A stretch of DNA of 64,000 nt from Haloechinothrix halophila YIM 93223 (GTDB lineage Bacteria; Actinomycetota; Actinomycetes; Mycobacteriales; Pseudonocardiaceae), in contig NZ_KI632509.1 of NCBI RefSeq assembly GCF_000504245.1, forward strand, positions 3,639,751 through 3,703,750. Direction: 5' to 3'. Below the pieces are notes generated by a model, which worked only from the letters and a program-made list of their open reading frames with translations, was not told where the DNA came from and searched no databases. The position numbers and the translations under genes are program-made. Positions 1 through 10,909 of this stretch are shown here, piece after piece; the stretch's first letter is position 1, and each line of letters opens with the position of its first letter.

Positions 1-1
1 C

Positions 2-136
2 TTCGTGCAGCAAGCAGTGCAGGGCGCGCTGCACCGCAAGGGCGGCTGGCCACCGGGCAAGTCCGGCGCGTACGGCGAGCGTGGTGGCAAGCCGGACGCG
101 GGCGGCAGCAGGCTGCGCGGCTGGGTCACGGGGTGA
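2..136 (+). CDS. C-terminus of a probable ribbon-helix-helix/HicB-like protein (5' end outside window)
   Basis: An open frame runs from the window edge to a TGA at 134-136. It ends in a Gly/Arg/Lys-rich tail with the sequence FVQQAVQGALHRKGG near its visible start. That stretch resembles the second helix of Arc/HicB-type proteins, which is typically followed by a basic, glycine-rich tail. The stop overlaps the GTG start of the next gene (133), so the two are translationally coupled. In actinobacteria a HicB-like gene often precedes a DUF4097 gene, which supports the reading. Only 44 residues are visible, so the family assignment is tentative. Confidence 0.45.
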   Translation, partial: FVQQAVQGALHRKGGWPPGKSGAYGERGGKPDAGGSRLRGWVTG

Positions 137-1104
137 ACGCCATGACCGAACCGAACGACGCGGGCGGCACCGAGCAGCCGGAACTCGTCCGTACCCAGGA
201 ATTTCCCACCGACGGTCCGATCGAACTGGACCTCAGCGTCACGACCGGCCGGATCGACGTCCTGCTGAGCGGCGACGCGGCTGCGGCGGACGCTGCTGAC
301 GACAGCACGCGTGACACCACATCGGTCGCGGTGGAGCTGCGGCACGACACCGGGAGCGGATCGCCGTGGACGCAGGGCGTCGCGAGCACGCTGGCCTGGC
401 TGTCCGAGCAGTTCCGCGATCAGCTCGGACCGGAGCTAGCGGGCTCTGCCAGCGACGCCATCGAGCAGACCCGGATCGACATGCTCGGCGGCAGGCTCGT
501 GGTGCGTGCCCCGAAGCAGCTGCCGCTGCGGCACGTCCCATTGGCGCTGACCGTCCGCGCCCCAGCGGGCTCGCACCTGGAGATCAAGACGGGCTCGGCT
601 CGGGTGACCGTCACCGGCGCGGCGGGGCGGGCCACGCTCCACACGTCGTCCGGCGACGTCGCACTGGAGCGGGCCACGAGCGCGGTCACCGTGCGCAGCG
701 GCAGCGGCAGCGTGTCGCTCGGACCGACCGCGAGCGGGCTGCACGTCCGCACCGGCGGGGGCGACGTCCGCGCGTCCGACACGCGCGGTTCCGCGACCGT
801 GGTGACCGGCACCGGGTCGGTGTACGTGGCGGCTGCCGAAGGCGAACTGGTAGTGCGCAGCGGCAGCGGCGACGTCACGGTGGCCGACGCGGGTCCGGGA
901 GGAGTGAACGTCCGCACCGGGTCAGGCGCGGTCCGCGTCGGCGTGCGGTCCGGGGTGCACGCCGAAGTCGATGTGACGTCCGGTTCCGGCACGGCGTCCA
1001 GTGAGCTCGAGGTGGCCGACGCGCCACCCGGGGAGGACGTCCCGCTGCACATCCGCGCCAGCACCGGCTCAGGCAACGCCGTCATCGCCAGCGCGTCGGC
1101 GTAG
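133..1104 (+). CDS. DUF4097-type beta-strand repeat protein
   Basis: The protein has 323 residues from GTG 133; ATG 142 is a possible alternative start. From about residue 140 it consists of short repeated strands rich in Gly, Ser, Thr and Val, with recurring SGSG, TGSG and GDV turns. This is the signature of the DUF4097/DUF4098 putative-adhesin beta-helix family. The first 100 residues are acidic and hydrophilic. I see no signal peptide or membrane segment, so a cytoplasmic location is likely. The start overlaps the stop of the upstream HicB-like fragment, so the two form an operon. The family has no established biochemical role; a structural or scaffolding function is inferred from the fold only. 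Confidence 0.75.
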   Translation: MNAMTEPNDAGGTEQPELVRTQEFPTDGPIELDLSVTTGRIDVLLSGDAAAADAADDSTRDTTSVAVELRHDTGSGSPWTQGVASTLAWLSEQFRDQLGPELAGSASDAIEQTRIDMLGGRLVVRAPKQLPLRHVPLALTVRAPAGSHLEIKTGSARVTVTGAAGRATLHTSSGDVALERATSAVTVRSGSGSVSLGPTASGLHVRTGGGDVRASDTRGSATVVTGTGSVYVAAAEGELVVRSGSGDVTVADAGPGGVNVRTGSGAVRVGVRSGVHAEVDVTSGSGTASSELEVADAPPGEDVPLHIRASTGSGNAVIASASA

Positions 1105-1118
1105 CGGACAGCGCCCGC

Positions 1119-2342
1119 CTACGCCACGACCGCCGCCAGCGGGGCCGCGAGGTCGCCCCGATCGCCAACGGCCACCCCGGACAGTCCGAGCCACTCCGCC
1201 ATCAACCGCAGCTCCCCGGCCAGCTCCGCAGGCACACGGCCGACATCAACGCCGGGCTCCGCGAACGCGCCCCGCACCCGGAGCACGTCCGCGCCCCGGT
1301 CAGCTTTGAGGTCGACCCGCGCGACCAGCTCACCGTCGAGCAGGAACGGGAAGACGTAGTAGCCGTACACCCGCTGCGGCTCAGGCACGTAGATCTCAAT
1401 GCGGTAGTGGAAGTTGAACAGCCGCTCGGTGCGGTCGCGTTCCCAGATCAGCGGGTCGAACGGACACAGCAGCGCCCGGCCTTCGACCCGGCGCGGTGCC
1501 CGCGCATCGACGTGCCGGTATGCGACGTCGCGCCAGCCGCGCACCCGCACCGGCTCCACCGTGCCCGCCTCAACCAGCTCATCAACCGCGCGCTTGCTGT
1601 CGGCGGGCCGCAGCCGGAAGTAGTCGCGCAAGTCTGGCTCGGTGGCGATACCCAACGCGGTCGCCGAGCGCGTCACCAACTCCCGGACGGCGTCGGCGCG
1701 ATCCGGTTCAGGTGCGGCCAGCACGTCGCGCGGCAGCACCCGTTCCGGGAGGTCGTAGCGGCGCTCGAAGCCTTGCCGGGTGCCGGTGGTCAACTCCCCG
1801 GCCGCGAACAGCCACTCGCACACCCGCTTGACGTCGGTGCGGTTCCACCAACCCCCAGCACGTCGCGGGCCAGCGCCGAGACCGAGTTCCCGCTCCAACG
1901 CTCCTGCCCCGATCGGCCCGAGGTCCTTGACGGCGGCGAGGACGTCGTCGGCCAGGTGCCCCGCCGTATTGGCCACCGAGTCCGCGCGCTCCAGATAGTG
2001 GCGCTGGTAGTCGGCCATCCGGTGCCGCAGCAGCGGCCAGTCCGCCACCGGCAACAGGCACGCGGCGTGCGCCCAGTACTCCACCAGCAACCGGGGCCTG
2101 CGCGCGCTATGCGTCCAGGCCGCGTCGTCGACCAGGTTCATCGGGTAGGCGCCGAGCCGCGCGAACAGCGGCGCGTAGTGCGCCCGCACCGCCACGTTGA
2201 CCGAGTCAAGCTGCAGCACCCGCACCCGATTCAGCACCCGGTTGAGGTGCTGCCGCGTCGGCATCGTCCCCGGCCGGGCGTCCCCGAACCCTTGCGCTGC
2301 CACGGCGATCCGGCGCGCGACCGCCGGTGAGATCGTTCGCAT
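1119..2342 (-). CDS. YcaQ/AlkX-like winged-helix DNA glycosylase
   Basis: The 407-residue protein matches the HTH_42 (YcaQ) family in length and N-terminal layout. The start reads MRTISPAVARRIAVAAQGF and is followed near residues 43-46 by QLDSVN. This is the conserved QxD region that carries the catalytic residues of YcaQ-type enzymes, which unhook interstrand DNA crosslinks. Tandem winged-helix segments follow, and a conserved WERDRTERLFNFHYRIEIY block lies near residue 300. It is convergent with the DUF4097 gene and divergent from the downstream acetyltransferase; the two starts are only about 60 bp apart. A crosslink-repair glycosylase about 12 kb from an enediyne cassette is suggestive, but the family is widespread in actinobacteria and no functional link is shown. 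Confidence 0.8.
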   Translation of the reverse strand: MRTISPAVARRIAVAAQGFGDARPGTMPTRQHLNRVLNRVRVLQLDSVNVAVRAHYAPLFARLGAYPMNLVDDAAWTHSARRPRLLVEYWAHAACLLPVADWPLLRHRMADYQRHYLERADSVANTAGHLADDVLAAVKDLGPIGAGALERELGLGAGPRRAGGWWNRTDVKRVCEWLFAAGELTTGTRQGFERRYDLPERVLPRDVLAAPEPDRADAVRELVTRSATALGIATEPDLRDYFRLRPADSKRAVDELVEAGTVEPVRVRGWRDVAYRHVDARAPRRVEGRALLCPFDPLIWERDRTERLFNFHYRIEIYVPEPQRVYGYYVFPFLLDGELVARVDLKADRGADVLRVRGAFAEPGVDVGRVPAELAGELRLMAEWLGLSGVAVGDRGDLAAPLAAVVA

Positions 2343-2401
2343 GCGCGCATGGTGCCACGAGCCACCGACAGTGCTGTGTCAACGCTGGGTATCGTGCCGC
2401 C

Positions 2402-2962
2402 ATGGCCCGCCCCGACGTTCACCTCGCCCAGCCCGACGACGCCACCGAGATCACGCGCATCCAGCGCGAGACCTGGCGCACCGCCTACGGCGACATCGTG
2501 GGCGACGACGCCATCGCCATGCTGGATGATCCGGGCATCGAGCAACGCTGGTCGGAGGCGATCGCGCACCCGGACACCGACGTCTTCGTCGCCACCGAGG
2601 GCAGCTTCACGGTCGGCTTCACGGTCTCCGGCCAGGCGCCGGAGGACGAACTCGCCGGCCCGAACGGCGAACTGCCCGACGACGCCGCGCACACGGGACT
2701 CATCGCCACCGTGCTGGTGGAGCCGCGCTGGGGCAGGCGCGGCCATGGCGGACGGCTGCTCGCCGCGGCGGCCCGCGCGCTGCGCTCACGCGGCGCGCAG
2801 CGGGCGATCACGTGGGTATCGGAGTCCGACTCGGCGACGCTTGCCTTCTACCGCTCGATCGGCTGGGACCCGGACGGGACCGTCCGCACGCTCGACACCG
2901 GCGGCGCCCGTATCCGCGAGATGCGGCTCGCGGGCGGGCTGGAGCTGCATCTGAAGTCCTAA
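2402..2962 (+). CDS. GNAT family N-acetyltransferase
   Basis: The frame is open from 2327, but ATG 2402 gives the natural GNAT N-terminus (ARPDVHLAQPDDATEITRIQ). This yields 186 residues. The acetyl-CoA-binding motif A is visible as VEPRWGRRGHGGRLL, matching the R/Q-x-x-G-x-G/A pattern. Motif B follows as SESDSATLAFYRSIGWDPDG, also typical of the fold. The substrate cannot be predicted. It is divergent from the YcaQ-like gene, and the two start regions overlap closely enough to share a promoter region. Confidence 0.8.
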   Translation: MARPDVHLAQPDDATEITRIQRETWRTAYGDIVGDDAIAMLDDPGIEQRWSEAIAHPDTDVFVATEGSFTVGFTVSGQAPEDELAGPNGELPDDAAHTGLIATVLVEPRWGRRGHGGRLLAAAARALRSRGAQRAITWVSESDSATLAFYRSIGWDPDGTVRTLDTGGARIREMRLAGGLELHLKS

Positions 2963-3080
2963 CCCCTGGTCGAGATGTCGGTTTCGCCATATACGCCGGA
3001 TAATTCACCGGGGGTATCCGCCCCACGACGCCGGGTAACCCGGTAGTGTGAGCAGAGTCCCTTTTTGAGCTCCACTGGGG

Positions 3081-3614
3081 GTGCGTGTGGTGGCGACGCT
3101 GTCGTGGTTGTGCTTCACGTTCGGCGTCGCGTTCGGTACCGCGTTGTTGCCGGTGATCAGCATCGAACTGTTCGTGATCGGCATGGCGTCCAGCCAGTCG
3201 ACGCTGCACTGGTCGGTGCTCGGCGCGGTGGTCGCGCTGGGCCAGCTCACCGGAAAGGTGCCCTACTATCTCGCCGCGCGTGGCTCCATCAAGCTGCCTC
3301 CGTGGCTGCACCGCGCGCAGCACTACCGACCGCCGTCCGCGCGGCGGGAGCGCTTCCGGCGACGCACCAAGCGGCTCAAGATGTGGTTCGAAGCACTGCG
3401 GGAACGCTGCCATCGCCATCCACAGTGGATGGTCGGCTCCTACGGCTGCAGCGCGGTGCTCGGCATCCCGCCGTTCATGGGCATGGCCGTGGTCGCGGGC
3501 CTGGCACGGATGCGGCTATCGGTGTTCCTCGGCGTGGGCATGGTCGGCCGGTTCGCCCGGTTCGGTGCGCTCGCGGCCTCGCCCGCGCTGTTCGCGAGCT
3601 GGTTCCACTTCTAA
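3081..3614 (+). CDS. Small polytopic membrane protein, VTT/DedA-like
   Basis: The GTG start at 3081 gives 177 residues; GTG 3087 and 3090 are nearby alternatives. Hydrophobic segments span roughly residues 3-25 and 35-60, followed by a basic cytoplasmic loop (residues 70-120, many Arg and His) and two more hydrophobic segments (residues 124-177). The glycine-rich FGVAFGTALLPVISIELFVI stretch and the later GIPPFMGMAVVAGLARM stretch resemble the re-entrant regions of VTT/SNARE-associated membrane proteins. It is shorter than most DedA proteins. No partner gene is evident. The family link is by eye and tentative; a membrane location is clear. Confidence 0.6.
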   Translation: MRVVATLSWLCFTFGVAFGTALLPVISIELFVIGMASSQSTLHWSVLGAVVALGQLTGKVPYYLAARGSIKLPPWLHRAQHYRPPSARRERFRRRTKRLKMWFEALRERCHRHPQWMVGSYGCSAVLGIPPFMGMAVVAGLARMRLSVFLGVGMVGRFARFGALAASPALFASWFHF

Positions 3615-3674
3615 CCGCACAAAACTCGCGATCCGTACGCCACACTGGAAGAGCGTCGGACGCGAGGAGGCGAC

Positions 3675-5177
3675 GTGGAGCAGGTCAATGGGATCGGCGG
3701 GGCGTTCATTCGCGCGCACGACCCCGCGATGCTCGGCCACTGGTACGCCGTCCAGCTTGGCGCACAGGCCATCGCCGAGCTGGACGGCCTAACCCTGTTC
3801 GCGGCGGCACCCGCCAAGCCGGACCCGGCGGACAACTGGTCGCTCAGCTTCCAGGTCGCCGACCTCGACGCAATGGTGGAGCAACTACGAACGGGCGGCG
3901 CCACGGTCGACGTCGACCCGACGGATCACCCGGAAGGCCGGTTCGCTCGGCTGCGCGACCCCGAGGGCAACCTCATCCAGCTGGTCGAGCCCACGGCGAT
4001 CCAGCGGGTGCGCTCGGCCGAACCCACTGCGGTGCGGGTGTTCGACGACACCGAACCCGCGACCGAGGAGCGGCGTACGGGCTGGCGTCGCTGGGGGCCG
4101 TGGCTGCCGCTCGTGCTCGCCGTGGTGCTTGCGGTGGCGTTCATCGCTGCCCGGCAGGAGGACACCACGGCGCAACCGCCCCCGCAGCTCTCCCCCACAC
4201 CCTCCCGGGACGCTACCGCCCCGACCAAGGACGACGAGACCACGGTGCGGAACGTCGGCGAGCGGGTGTTCGGGGTGACCGCGGACTGGGAGCTGATCGC
4301 GCACGGCCCCGATAGCGTCATCCGGATCGAGCTTGCCGAGGGCCGGGTCACCATCACCGACATCCCACAGCTGCAGAGCTCCGGCCCCAGCTCACTCATC
4401 GCGGGGCCGGACTGGGTGATGGTGCGACCACTGGACAGCGTGCCAGGGTACATGGTGCCGGATGGCGAACCCGCCAGAGAGCTACGAGGCGTGTTCAGCG
4501 GCGGGCGCGTGTTCCCCGGGCCACGTCCAGGCCGGGTCTGGGTGGCACATGAGCACGACCCTGACAGCATGACCGTGCTGTGGCGCATGTCGATGCCATC
4601 GGGTGGCCGGGTCGGACCACCGATCCGCATCCCCCCAACGATGTCCAAGCCGATCACACCGGACGGCGCCGGGTACGTGCTGACGTCCGGCCCCGGCGGT
4701 ACCTACGTGGCGCGGCCGGACGGCGTACGCCGCGTGACAACCGGGCAGATCGACGCCGTCGGGCCGAACCATCTACTGGCCACCGAGTGCGACGAGCAGG
4801 CGCGGTGCGCTCATGTGCTGATCACCAGGGACACCGGGAAGCGCCGACCGTTCGGCGGCGCCGTCGACACCACCACATGGCCCCGCGGCACGATCGCACC
4901 GGACGGCTCGATCGCCGCCGTCGTGCGTGACGACGTCGGCAACCGGCCGATCCTGTCGATCATCGACCTGGACACCGGGCAGGAGCGCACGCTCGGGGTG
5001 TCGGTCCGGGGCGGGTTCGCGCAGTCGGGCGTGGCGTTCTCCCCGGACAGCGAGTGGCTGTTCGCGGTCGCCACCAGCGGCGCACTCGTCGCGATCGACA
5101 CCGAGACGTTCCAGACCAGGAGGAACCCGTTCCGGTTGCCGTCGCTCAGCCGACTCACCGTCCGGTCCGCAGGCTGA
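3675..5177 (+). CDS. VOC domain fused to a transmembrane anchor and an extracytoplasmic beta-propeller-like domain
   Basis: The 500-residue product starts at GTG 3675, with GAGGAGG at 3665-3671 as ribosome-binding site. Residues 5-106 form a single vicinal-oxygen-chelate (glyoxalase-type) unit, with GAFIRAHDPAMLGHWY at the front and RDPEGNLIQLVEP at the end. Residues 107-139 are a charged linker. Residues 141-158 are one transmembrane helix (PWLPLVLAVVLAVAFIA). Residues 160-500 have Gly/Pro/Asp-rich repeats such as PDGAGYVLTSGPGGTY and SPDSEWLF, which look like blades of a propeller. The N-terminal enzyme unit would face the cytoplasm. This domain pairing is unusual. An in-frame GTG at codon 112 would let the second part be made alone, but it has no obvious ribosome-binding site. 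No enzyme substrate can be assigned. Confidence 0.65.
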   Translation: MEQVNGIGGAFIRAHDPAMLGHWYAVQLGAQAIAELDGLTLFAAAPAKPDPADNWSLSFQVADLDAMVEQLRTGGATVDVDPTDHPEGRFARLRDPEGNLIQLVEPTAIQRVRSAEPTAVRVFDDTEPATEERRTGWRRWGPWLPLVLAVVLAVAFIAARQEDTTAQPPPQLSPTPSRDATAPTKDDETTVRNVGERVFGVTADWELIAHGPDSVIRIELAEGRVTITDIPQLQSSGPSSLIAGPDWVMVRPLDSVPGYMVPDGEPARELRGVFSGGRVFPGPRPGRVWVAHEHDPDSMTVLWRMSMPSGGRVGPPIRIPPTMSKPITPDGAGYVLTSGPGGTYVARPDGVRRVTTGQIDAVGPNHLLATECDEQARCAHVLITRDTGKRRPFGGAVDTTTWPRGTIAPDGSIAAVVRDDVGNRPILSIIDLDTGQERTLGVSVRGGFAQSGVAFSPDSEWLFAVATSGALVAIDTETFQTRRNPFRLPSLSRLTVRSAG

Positions 5178-5180
5178 GCC

Positions 5181-5636
5181 TCAGCGCGGCTCGCGTTCCT
5201 CCAGCGTGACGGCCGTGCGCATGGCGTCCCTAGCGCGACGTCGATCCCCGGCGAGGTCGTAGGCCTGCGCGATCCGGTACCACCCGCGCCAATCGTCCGG
5301 GTCGGCGTCCAGTTCCGCTTTGCGGTCGGCGAACCAGGCGTCGGCGGCGTCGCGGTCGACCCGCCCGCTGGGCCTGCGAGGCAGCTCCGACGTGTCCGGC
5401 AAGCCACCCTCCTCGGCCAGTCGCGCCGCCAGCCGCTGCACGCGCAACCCGGAACGCCAGGTGCTGACCAGCACCCACACACCGAGTAGCGGCAGCAGCA
5501 GCACGCCGACGCCAAGCACGACCGGGATCGTCTCGCCAGTGCGCAACAGCTCCACCCCGCGCCCGGCGAGCAACACCAGATACAGCACGACGAAGCAGGT
5601 GAGCACGGCGGAGATCACGAGCGTCTTGCTTCTCAT
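5181..5636 (-). CDS. Small membrane protein with a tetratricopeptide-like C-terminus
   Basis: The longer open frame begins at 5825, but ATG 5636 is preceded by AGGAG and gives a coherent 151-residue protein. Two hydrophobic helices cover about residues 4-27 and 38-60. The cytoplasmic tail contains ADAWFADRKAELDADPDDW and YRIAQAYDLAGDRRRARDAM, which resembles one to two tetratricopeptide repeats. It lies downstream of dapB on the same strand with an 80-bp gap. No specific function is recognised. Confidence 0.65.
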   Translation of the reverse strand: MRSKTLVISAVLTCFVVLYLVLLAGRGVELLRTGETIPVVLGVGVLLLPLLGVWVLVSTWRSGLRVQRLAARLAEEGGLPDTSELPRRPSGRVDRDAADAWFADRKAELDADPDDWRGWYRIAQAYDLAGDRRRARDAMRTAVTLEEREPR

Positions 5637-5715
5637 CTCCTGCCTCACTGAGTCTGGTGTCCTGATGCCATGTCCCGCACTGGCTGTTCGGCCAGTCGCG
5701 GTCAGAGGTTCGCGG

Positions 5716-7769
<2,054 letters not shown>

Positions 7770-7785
7770 CCGCTCCCCGGGGTCA

Positions 7786-7871
7786 GTGTGGTGAATGCCG
7801 CCTTAACCGCATCAGACGCAACGAATGACGCTTTCCCCGCGCGGGGCGCGGGGAAAGCGTCTTCACCACAC
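7786..7871. repeat. Nested inverted-repeat element between pnp and the M16 peptidase gene (possible terminator)
   Basis: An inner 35-bp hairpin at 7827-7861 has perfect 15-bp arms, GACGCTTTCCCCGCG and its complement, around a 5-bp loop. It is enclosed by a second perfect 10-bp pair, GTGTGGTGAA at 7786-7795 and TTCACCACAC at 7862-7871. The inner hairpin begins 12 bp beyond the pnp stop and is well placed to terminate pnp transcription, although no T-run follows. The nested architecture looks like a dispersed palindromic repeat rather than a simple terminator. Confidence 0.65.
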
Positions 7872-7873
7872 CA

Positions 7874-10114
7874 TTACGCCTCAGAGGACTCCGAGGGCTG
7901 CTCTGCCTGCTCGACCTGCTCCTCGTCTTCCTTGACCGGGATCAGGCTGATCTTGCCGCGCTGGTCGATGTCGGCGATCTCGACGCGGAGCTTATCGCCC
8001 ACGTTGACGACGTCCTCCACCTTGCCGATGCGCTTACCGTTGCCCAGCTTCGAGATGTGGACCAGGCCGTCCTTGCCCGGCAGCAGGGAGACGAACGCGC
8101 CGAACGCGGCCGTCTTGACGACCGTGCCGAGGAACCGCTCGCCCACCTTCGGCAGCTGCGGGTTCGCGATAGCGTTGATCTTCTCGATCGCGGCCTCCGC
8201 CGAGGGGCCATCGGACGCACCCACGTAGATGGTGCCGTCGTCCTCGATGGAGATGTCCGCGCCGGTCTCCTCGGTGATCGAGTTGATCATCTTGCCCTTC
8301 GGGCCGATGACCTCGCCGATCTTGTCCATCGGGATCTTCACGCTGGTCACGCGCGGCGCGTACGGGCTCATCTCGTCCGGGTCGGGGATAGCCTCGGCGA
8401 TGACGTCGAGGATGGTCAGCCGGGCGTCGCGCGCCTGGTTCAGCGCGGCACCGAGCACGTCGGACGGGATGCCGTCCAGCTTGGTGTCCAGCTGCAGCGC
8501 GGTGATGACGTCCTTGGTGCCCGCGACCTTGAAGTCCATGTCACCGAAGGCGTCCTCCGCGCCGAGGATGTCGGTCAGCGCGACGTACTCGGTCTTGCCG
8601 TCCACCTCGTCGGAGACCAGGCCCATGGCGATGCCCGCGACCGGCGCCTTGAGCGGCACACCGGCGTTGAGCAGGCCCATCGTGGACGCACACACCGAGC
8701 CCATCGACGTCGAGCCGTTGGAGCCGAGCGCCTCGGACACCTGCCGGATCGCGTAGGGGAACTCGTCCCGCTTCGGCAACACCGGCACCAGAGCACGCTC
8801 GGCGAGCATGCCGTGGCCGATCTCGCGTCGCTTCGGCGTGCCGACGCGGCCGGTCTCACCGGTGGAGAACGGCGGGAAGTTGTAGTGGTGCATGTAGCGC
8901 TTGGTGTTCTCCGGCGAGAGCGTGTCGAGCGACTGCTCAAGCCGCAGCATGTTCAAGGTGGTGATGCCCAGGATCTGGGTCTCGCCGCGCTCGAACAGCG
9001 CCGAGCCGTGCGCCCTCGGCACCACGCCGACCTCGGCGGCCAGCGAGCGGATGTCGGTGAGGCCTCGGCCGTCGATGCGCACCTTGTCCCGCAGGATGCG
9101 TTGCCGGATGAGTTTCTTGGTCAGCGAACGGAACGCCGCGCCGACCTCCTTGTCACGGCCCTCGAAGGCCTCACCTTCACCGACGCCGACCTTGGCCAGC
9201 ACGGCGGCCTTGACCTCGTCGGTCGCATCGTCCCGCTCCTGCTTGCCCGCGATGGCCAGCGCCTTCGTGAGATCCTCTGTCGCGATCGACGCGACGGCGT
9301 CGTAGACGTCGTCCTGGTAGTCGAGGTAGAGCGGGAACTCCCCGGTCGGCTTGGCGGCAGCGTCGGCCAGCGCCTGCTGCGCCTCGCACAGCACGCGCAG
9401 GAACGGCTTGGCCGCGTCGAGGCCCTCGGCGACGACCTGCTCGGTCGGAGCCGTGGCGCCCTGCTCGACCAGGTCGAGGGTGTTCTCGGTGGCCTCGGCC
9501 TCGACCATCATGATGGCGACGTCCTCAGGGTTCTCCCCGACGACACGGCCAGCGACGACCATGTTGAAGGTCGCCTGCTCCAGCTGCGACCAGGTCGGGA
9601 ACGCGACCCACTGGTCCTCGATCAGCGCGACACGGGTCGCGGCGACCGGACCGGAGAACGGCAGGCCACCGATCTGGGTGGACGCCGACGCCGCGTTGAT
9701 GGCCAGCACGTCATACGGGTCGTCTGGGTGCAGGCTCTGCACCGTGATCACGATCTGGATCTCGTTGCGCAGCCCGTCCGCGAAGGACGGGCGCAGCGGC
9801 CGGTCGGTCAACCGGCAGGTCAGCACGGCCTCGGTCGACGGACGTCCCTCCCGGCGGAAGAACGAGCCGGGGATCTTGCCGATGGAGTACATCCGTTCCT
9901 CGACGTCCACCGTCAGCGGGAAGAAGTCGAGGTGCTCCTTCGGGTGCTTGGACGCGGTGGTCGCCGACAGCAGCATGGTCTCATCGTCGAGATAAGCGAC
10001 AACCGAACCAGCGGCGAGCTTGGCCAGCCTGCCCGTCTCGAACCGGACGGTGCGAGTACCGAAACGGCCGTTATCAATCACGGCCTCCGTCTCGTGTACG
10101 ACGGTTTCTGTCAT
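7874..10114 (-). CDS. pnp: Polyribonucleotide nucleotidyltransferase (PNPase)
   Basis: PNPase degrades RNA 3' to 5' by phosphorolysis and, in actinobacteria, also makes 3' tails. The frame is open to 10192, but ATG 10114 has an AGGAG nine bases upstream and gives the family N-terminus ([16 protein letters not shown]). This yields 746 residues. Two RNase PH domains occupy about residues 15-230 and 330-560. The KH domain contains the GPKGKMIN loop ([15 protein letters not shown]). The S1 domain contains [18 protein letters not shown] near residue 660, followed by an acidic tail. It lies downstream of rpsO in the usual order, separated by structured RNA. Confidence 0.97.
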   Translation of the reverse strand: MTETVVHETEAVIDNGRFGTRTVRFETGRLAKLAAGSVVAYLDDETMLLSATTASKHPKEHLDFFPLTVDVEERMYSIGKIPGSFFRREGRPSTEAVLTCRLTDRPLRPSFADGLRNEIQIVITVQSLHPDDPYDVLAINAASASTQIGGLPFSGPVAATRVALIEDQWVAFPTWSQLEQATFNMVVAGRVVGENPEDVAIMMVEAEATENTLDLVEQGATAPTEQVVAEGLDAAKPFLRVLCEAQQALADAAAKPTGEFPLYLDYQDDVYDAVASIATEDLTKALAIAGKQERDDATDEVKAAVLAKVGVGEGEAFEGRDKEVGAAFRSLTKKLIRQRILRDKVRIDGRGLTDIRSLAAEVGVVPRAHGSALFERGETQILGITTLNMLRLEQSLDTLSPENTKRYMHHYNFPPFSTGETGRVGTPKRREIGHGMLAERALVPVLPKRDEFPYAIRQVSEALGSNGSTSMGSVCASTMGLLNAGVPLKAPVAGIAMGLVSDEVDGKTEYVALTDILGAEDAFGDMDFKVAGTKDVITALQLDTKLDGIPSDVLGAALNQARDARLTILDVIAEAIPDPDEMSPYAPRVTSVKIPMDKIGEVIGPKGKMINSITEETGADISIEDDGTIYVGASDGPSAEAAIEKINAIANPQLPKVGERFLGTVVKTAAFGAFVSLLPGKDGLVHISKLGNGKRIGKVEDVVNVGDKLRVEIADIDQRGKISLIPVKEDEEQVEQAEQPSESSEA

Positions 10115-10240
10115 GTGGGGTCTTTCTCCTCGTCTGCGTTCACGGTCAGCCCACCTGAGGGCTTCCCGGTCGGACCGCGCGAGGCACCCCACCTCCCTAG
10201 ATGGAGATCGCCCAAGTGACGAGGCCGGTCATCGATCGAA

Positions 10241-10278
10241 GTCCTCGGGACCGAGTCCCGGGAACCACTACCGAGGAC
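10241..10278 (-). other. Stem-loop in the rpsO-pnp intergenic RNA
   Basis: Arms GTCCTCGG (10241-10248) and CCGAGGAC (10271-10278) pair around a region holding an alternative, mutually exclusive hairpin CGGGAC-CGA-GTCCCG (10246-10260). It lies in the pnp leader, 126 bp upstream of the pnp start. In Escherichia coli and Streptomyces the rpsO-pnp spacer is folded and cut by RNase III, which drives PNPase autoregulation. A similar role here is inferred from position and fold only. Confidence 0.45.
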
Positions 10279-10320
10279 CGGCGTCCTCAAGCGCCTCGCA
10301 CGTGTCCTTGGTTCTCTTGT

Positions 10321-10358
10321 ACTGAAGGGGAGCACCCACGTGGGTGCTCCCCTTCAGT
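10321..10358 (-). terminator. Perfect hairpin terminator directly after rpsO
   Basis: A perfect inverted repeat has 18-bp arms (ACTGAAGGGGAGCACCCA and its complement) separated by CG. It starts three bases after the rpsO stop codon on the minus strand. There is no T-run, as is common in high-GC actinobacteria. It probably ends or attenuates rpsO transcription and protects its 3' end, leaving pnp partly dependent on read-through or its own promoter. Confidence 0.8.
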
Positions 10359-10361
10359 GTC

Positions 10362-10631
10362 TCATCGACGGAGGCCGAGACGTTGGATCAACGTCCGGTA
10401 TCGCGTGATGTCGACCTTCTTGACGTAGTCAAGCAGTCGGCGGCGGCGGCCGACCAGCAGCAGCAGACCACGACGCGAGTGATGGTCGTGCTTGTGCTCC
10501 TTGAGGTGCTCGGTCAGACCGATGATGCGCTTGGTCAGCAGAGCAACCTGCGCCTCGGGGGAACCCGTGTCCGTATCGTGCAAGCCGTACTCGGACAGGA
10601 TTTCCTTTTTTTGATCGGTGGACAGCGCCAC
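10362..10631 (-). CDS. rpsO: 30S ribosomal protein S15
   Basis: The 89-residue protein is the normal length. It shows the family features [31 protein letters not shown] and [12 protein letters not shown]15 binds 16S rRNA early in assembly of the small subunit platform. It is followed by a perfect hairpin and pnp, the conserved order. In most actinobacteria ribF lies immediately upstream; here ribF is about 23 kb away, so an accessory block occupies the space between them. Confidence 0.98.
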   Translation of the reverse strand: MALSTDQKKEILSEYGLHDTDTGSPEAQVALLTKRIIGLTEHLKEHKHDHHSRRGLLLLVGRRRRLLDYVKKVDITRYRTLIQRLGLRR

Positions 10632-10909
10632 TCGTCTCTCCTTTAGTTCGGTGCCGTGTCATGAAGCGTCAGTCCCGGCCGCCACGGACCGCAGCCGGAC
10701 TCGGTGACTCAGCGTATCAGGGTGCGCCGTTCACACGACGGCTGGCCAGGGTCTTTCCCGGCTACACCGGGGCCGCAGCGCCCCGTCAAGAGCTTCCGCG
10801 AGATCGCCACGGGCACATAAAATCCCACGAACCGGTGACTGAGCCAGCGATGTCGCGCTGATCCGGAAATGCTGTGCGTCGAACTCAACGGCACAGCGAG
10901 GTAAGCATC

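Noticed and set aside
1119-2342. YcaQ-like glycosylase as enediyne self-resistance gene
   Set aside because: It is 12 kb away across core genes, and the family is common in actinobacteria. There is no positional or regulatory link.
8057-10219. 720-residue open frame on the plus strand opposite pnp
   Set aside because: It mirrors pnp codon structure, has Arg/Asp/Gly-rich composition with no domain, and has no ribosome-binding site. It is a typical GC-rich shadow frame.
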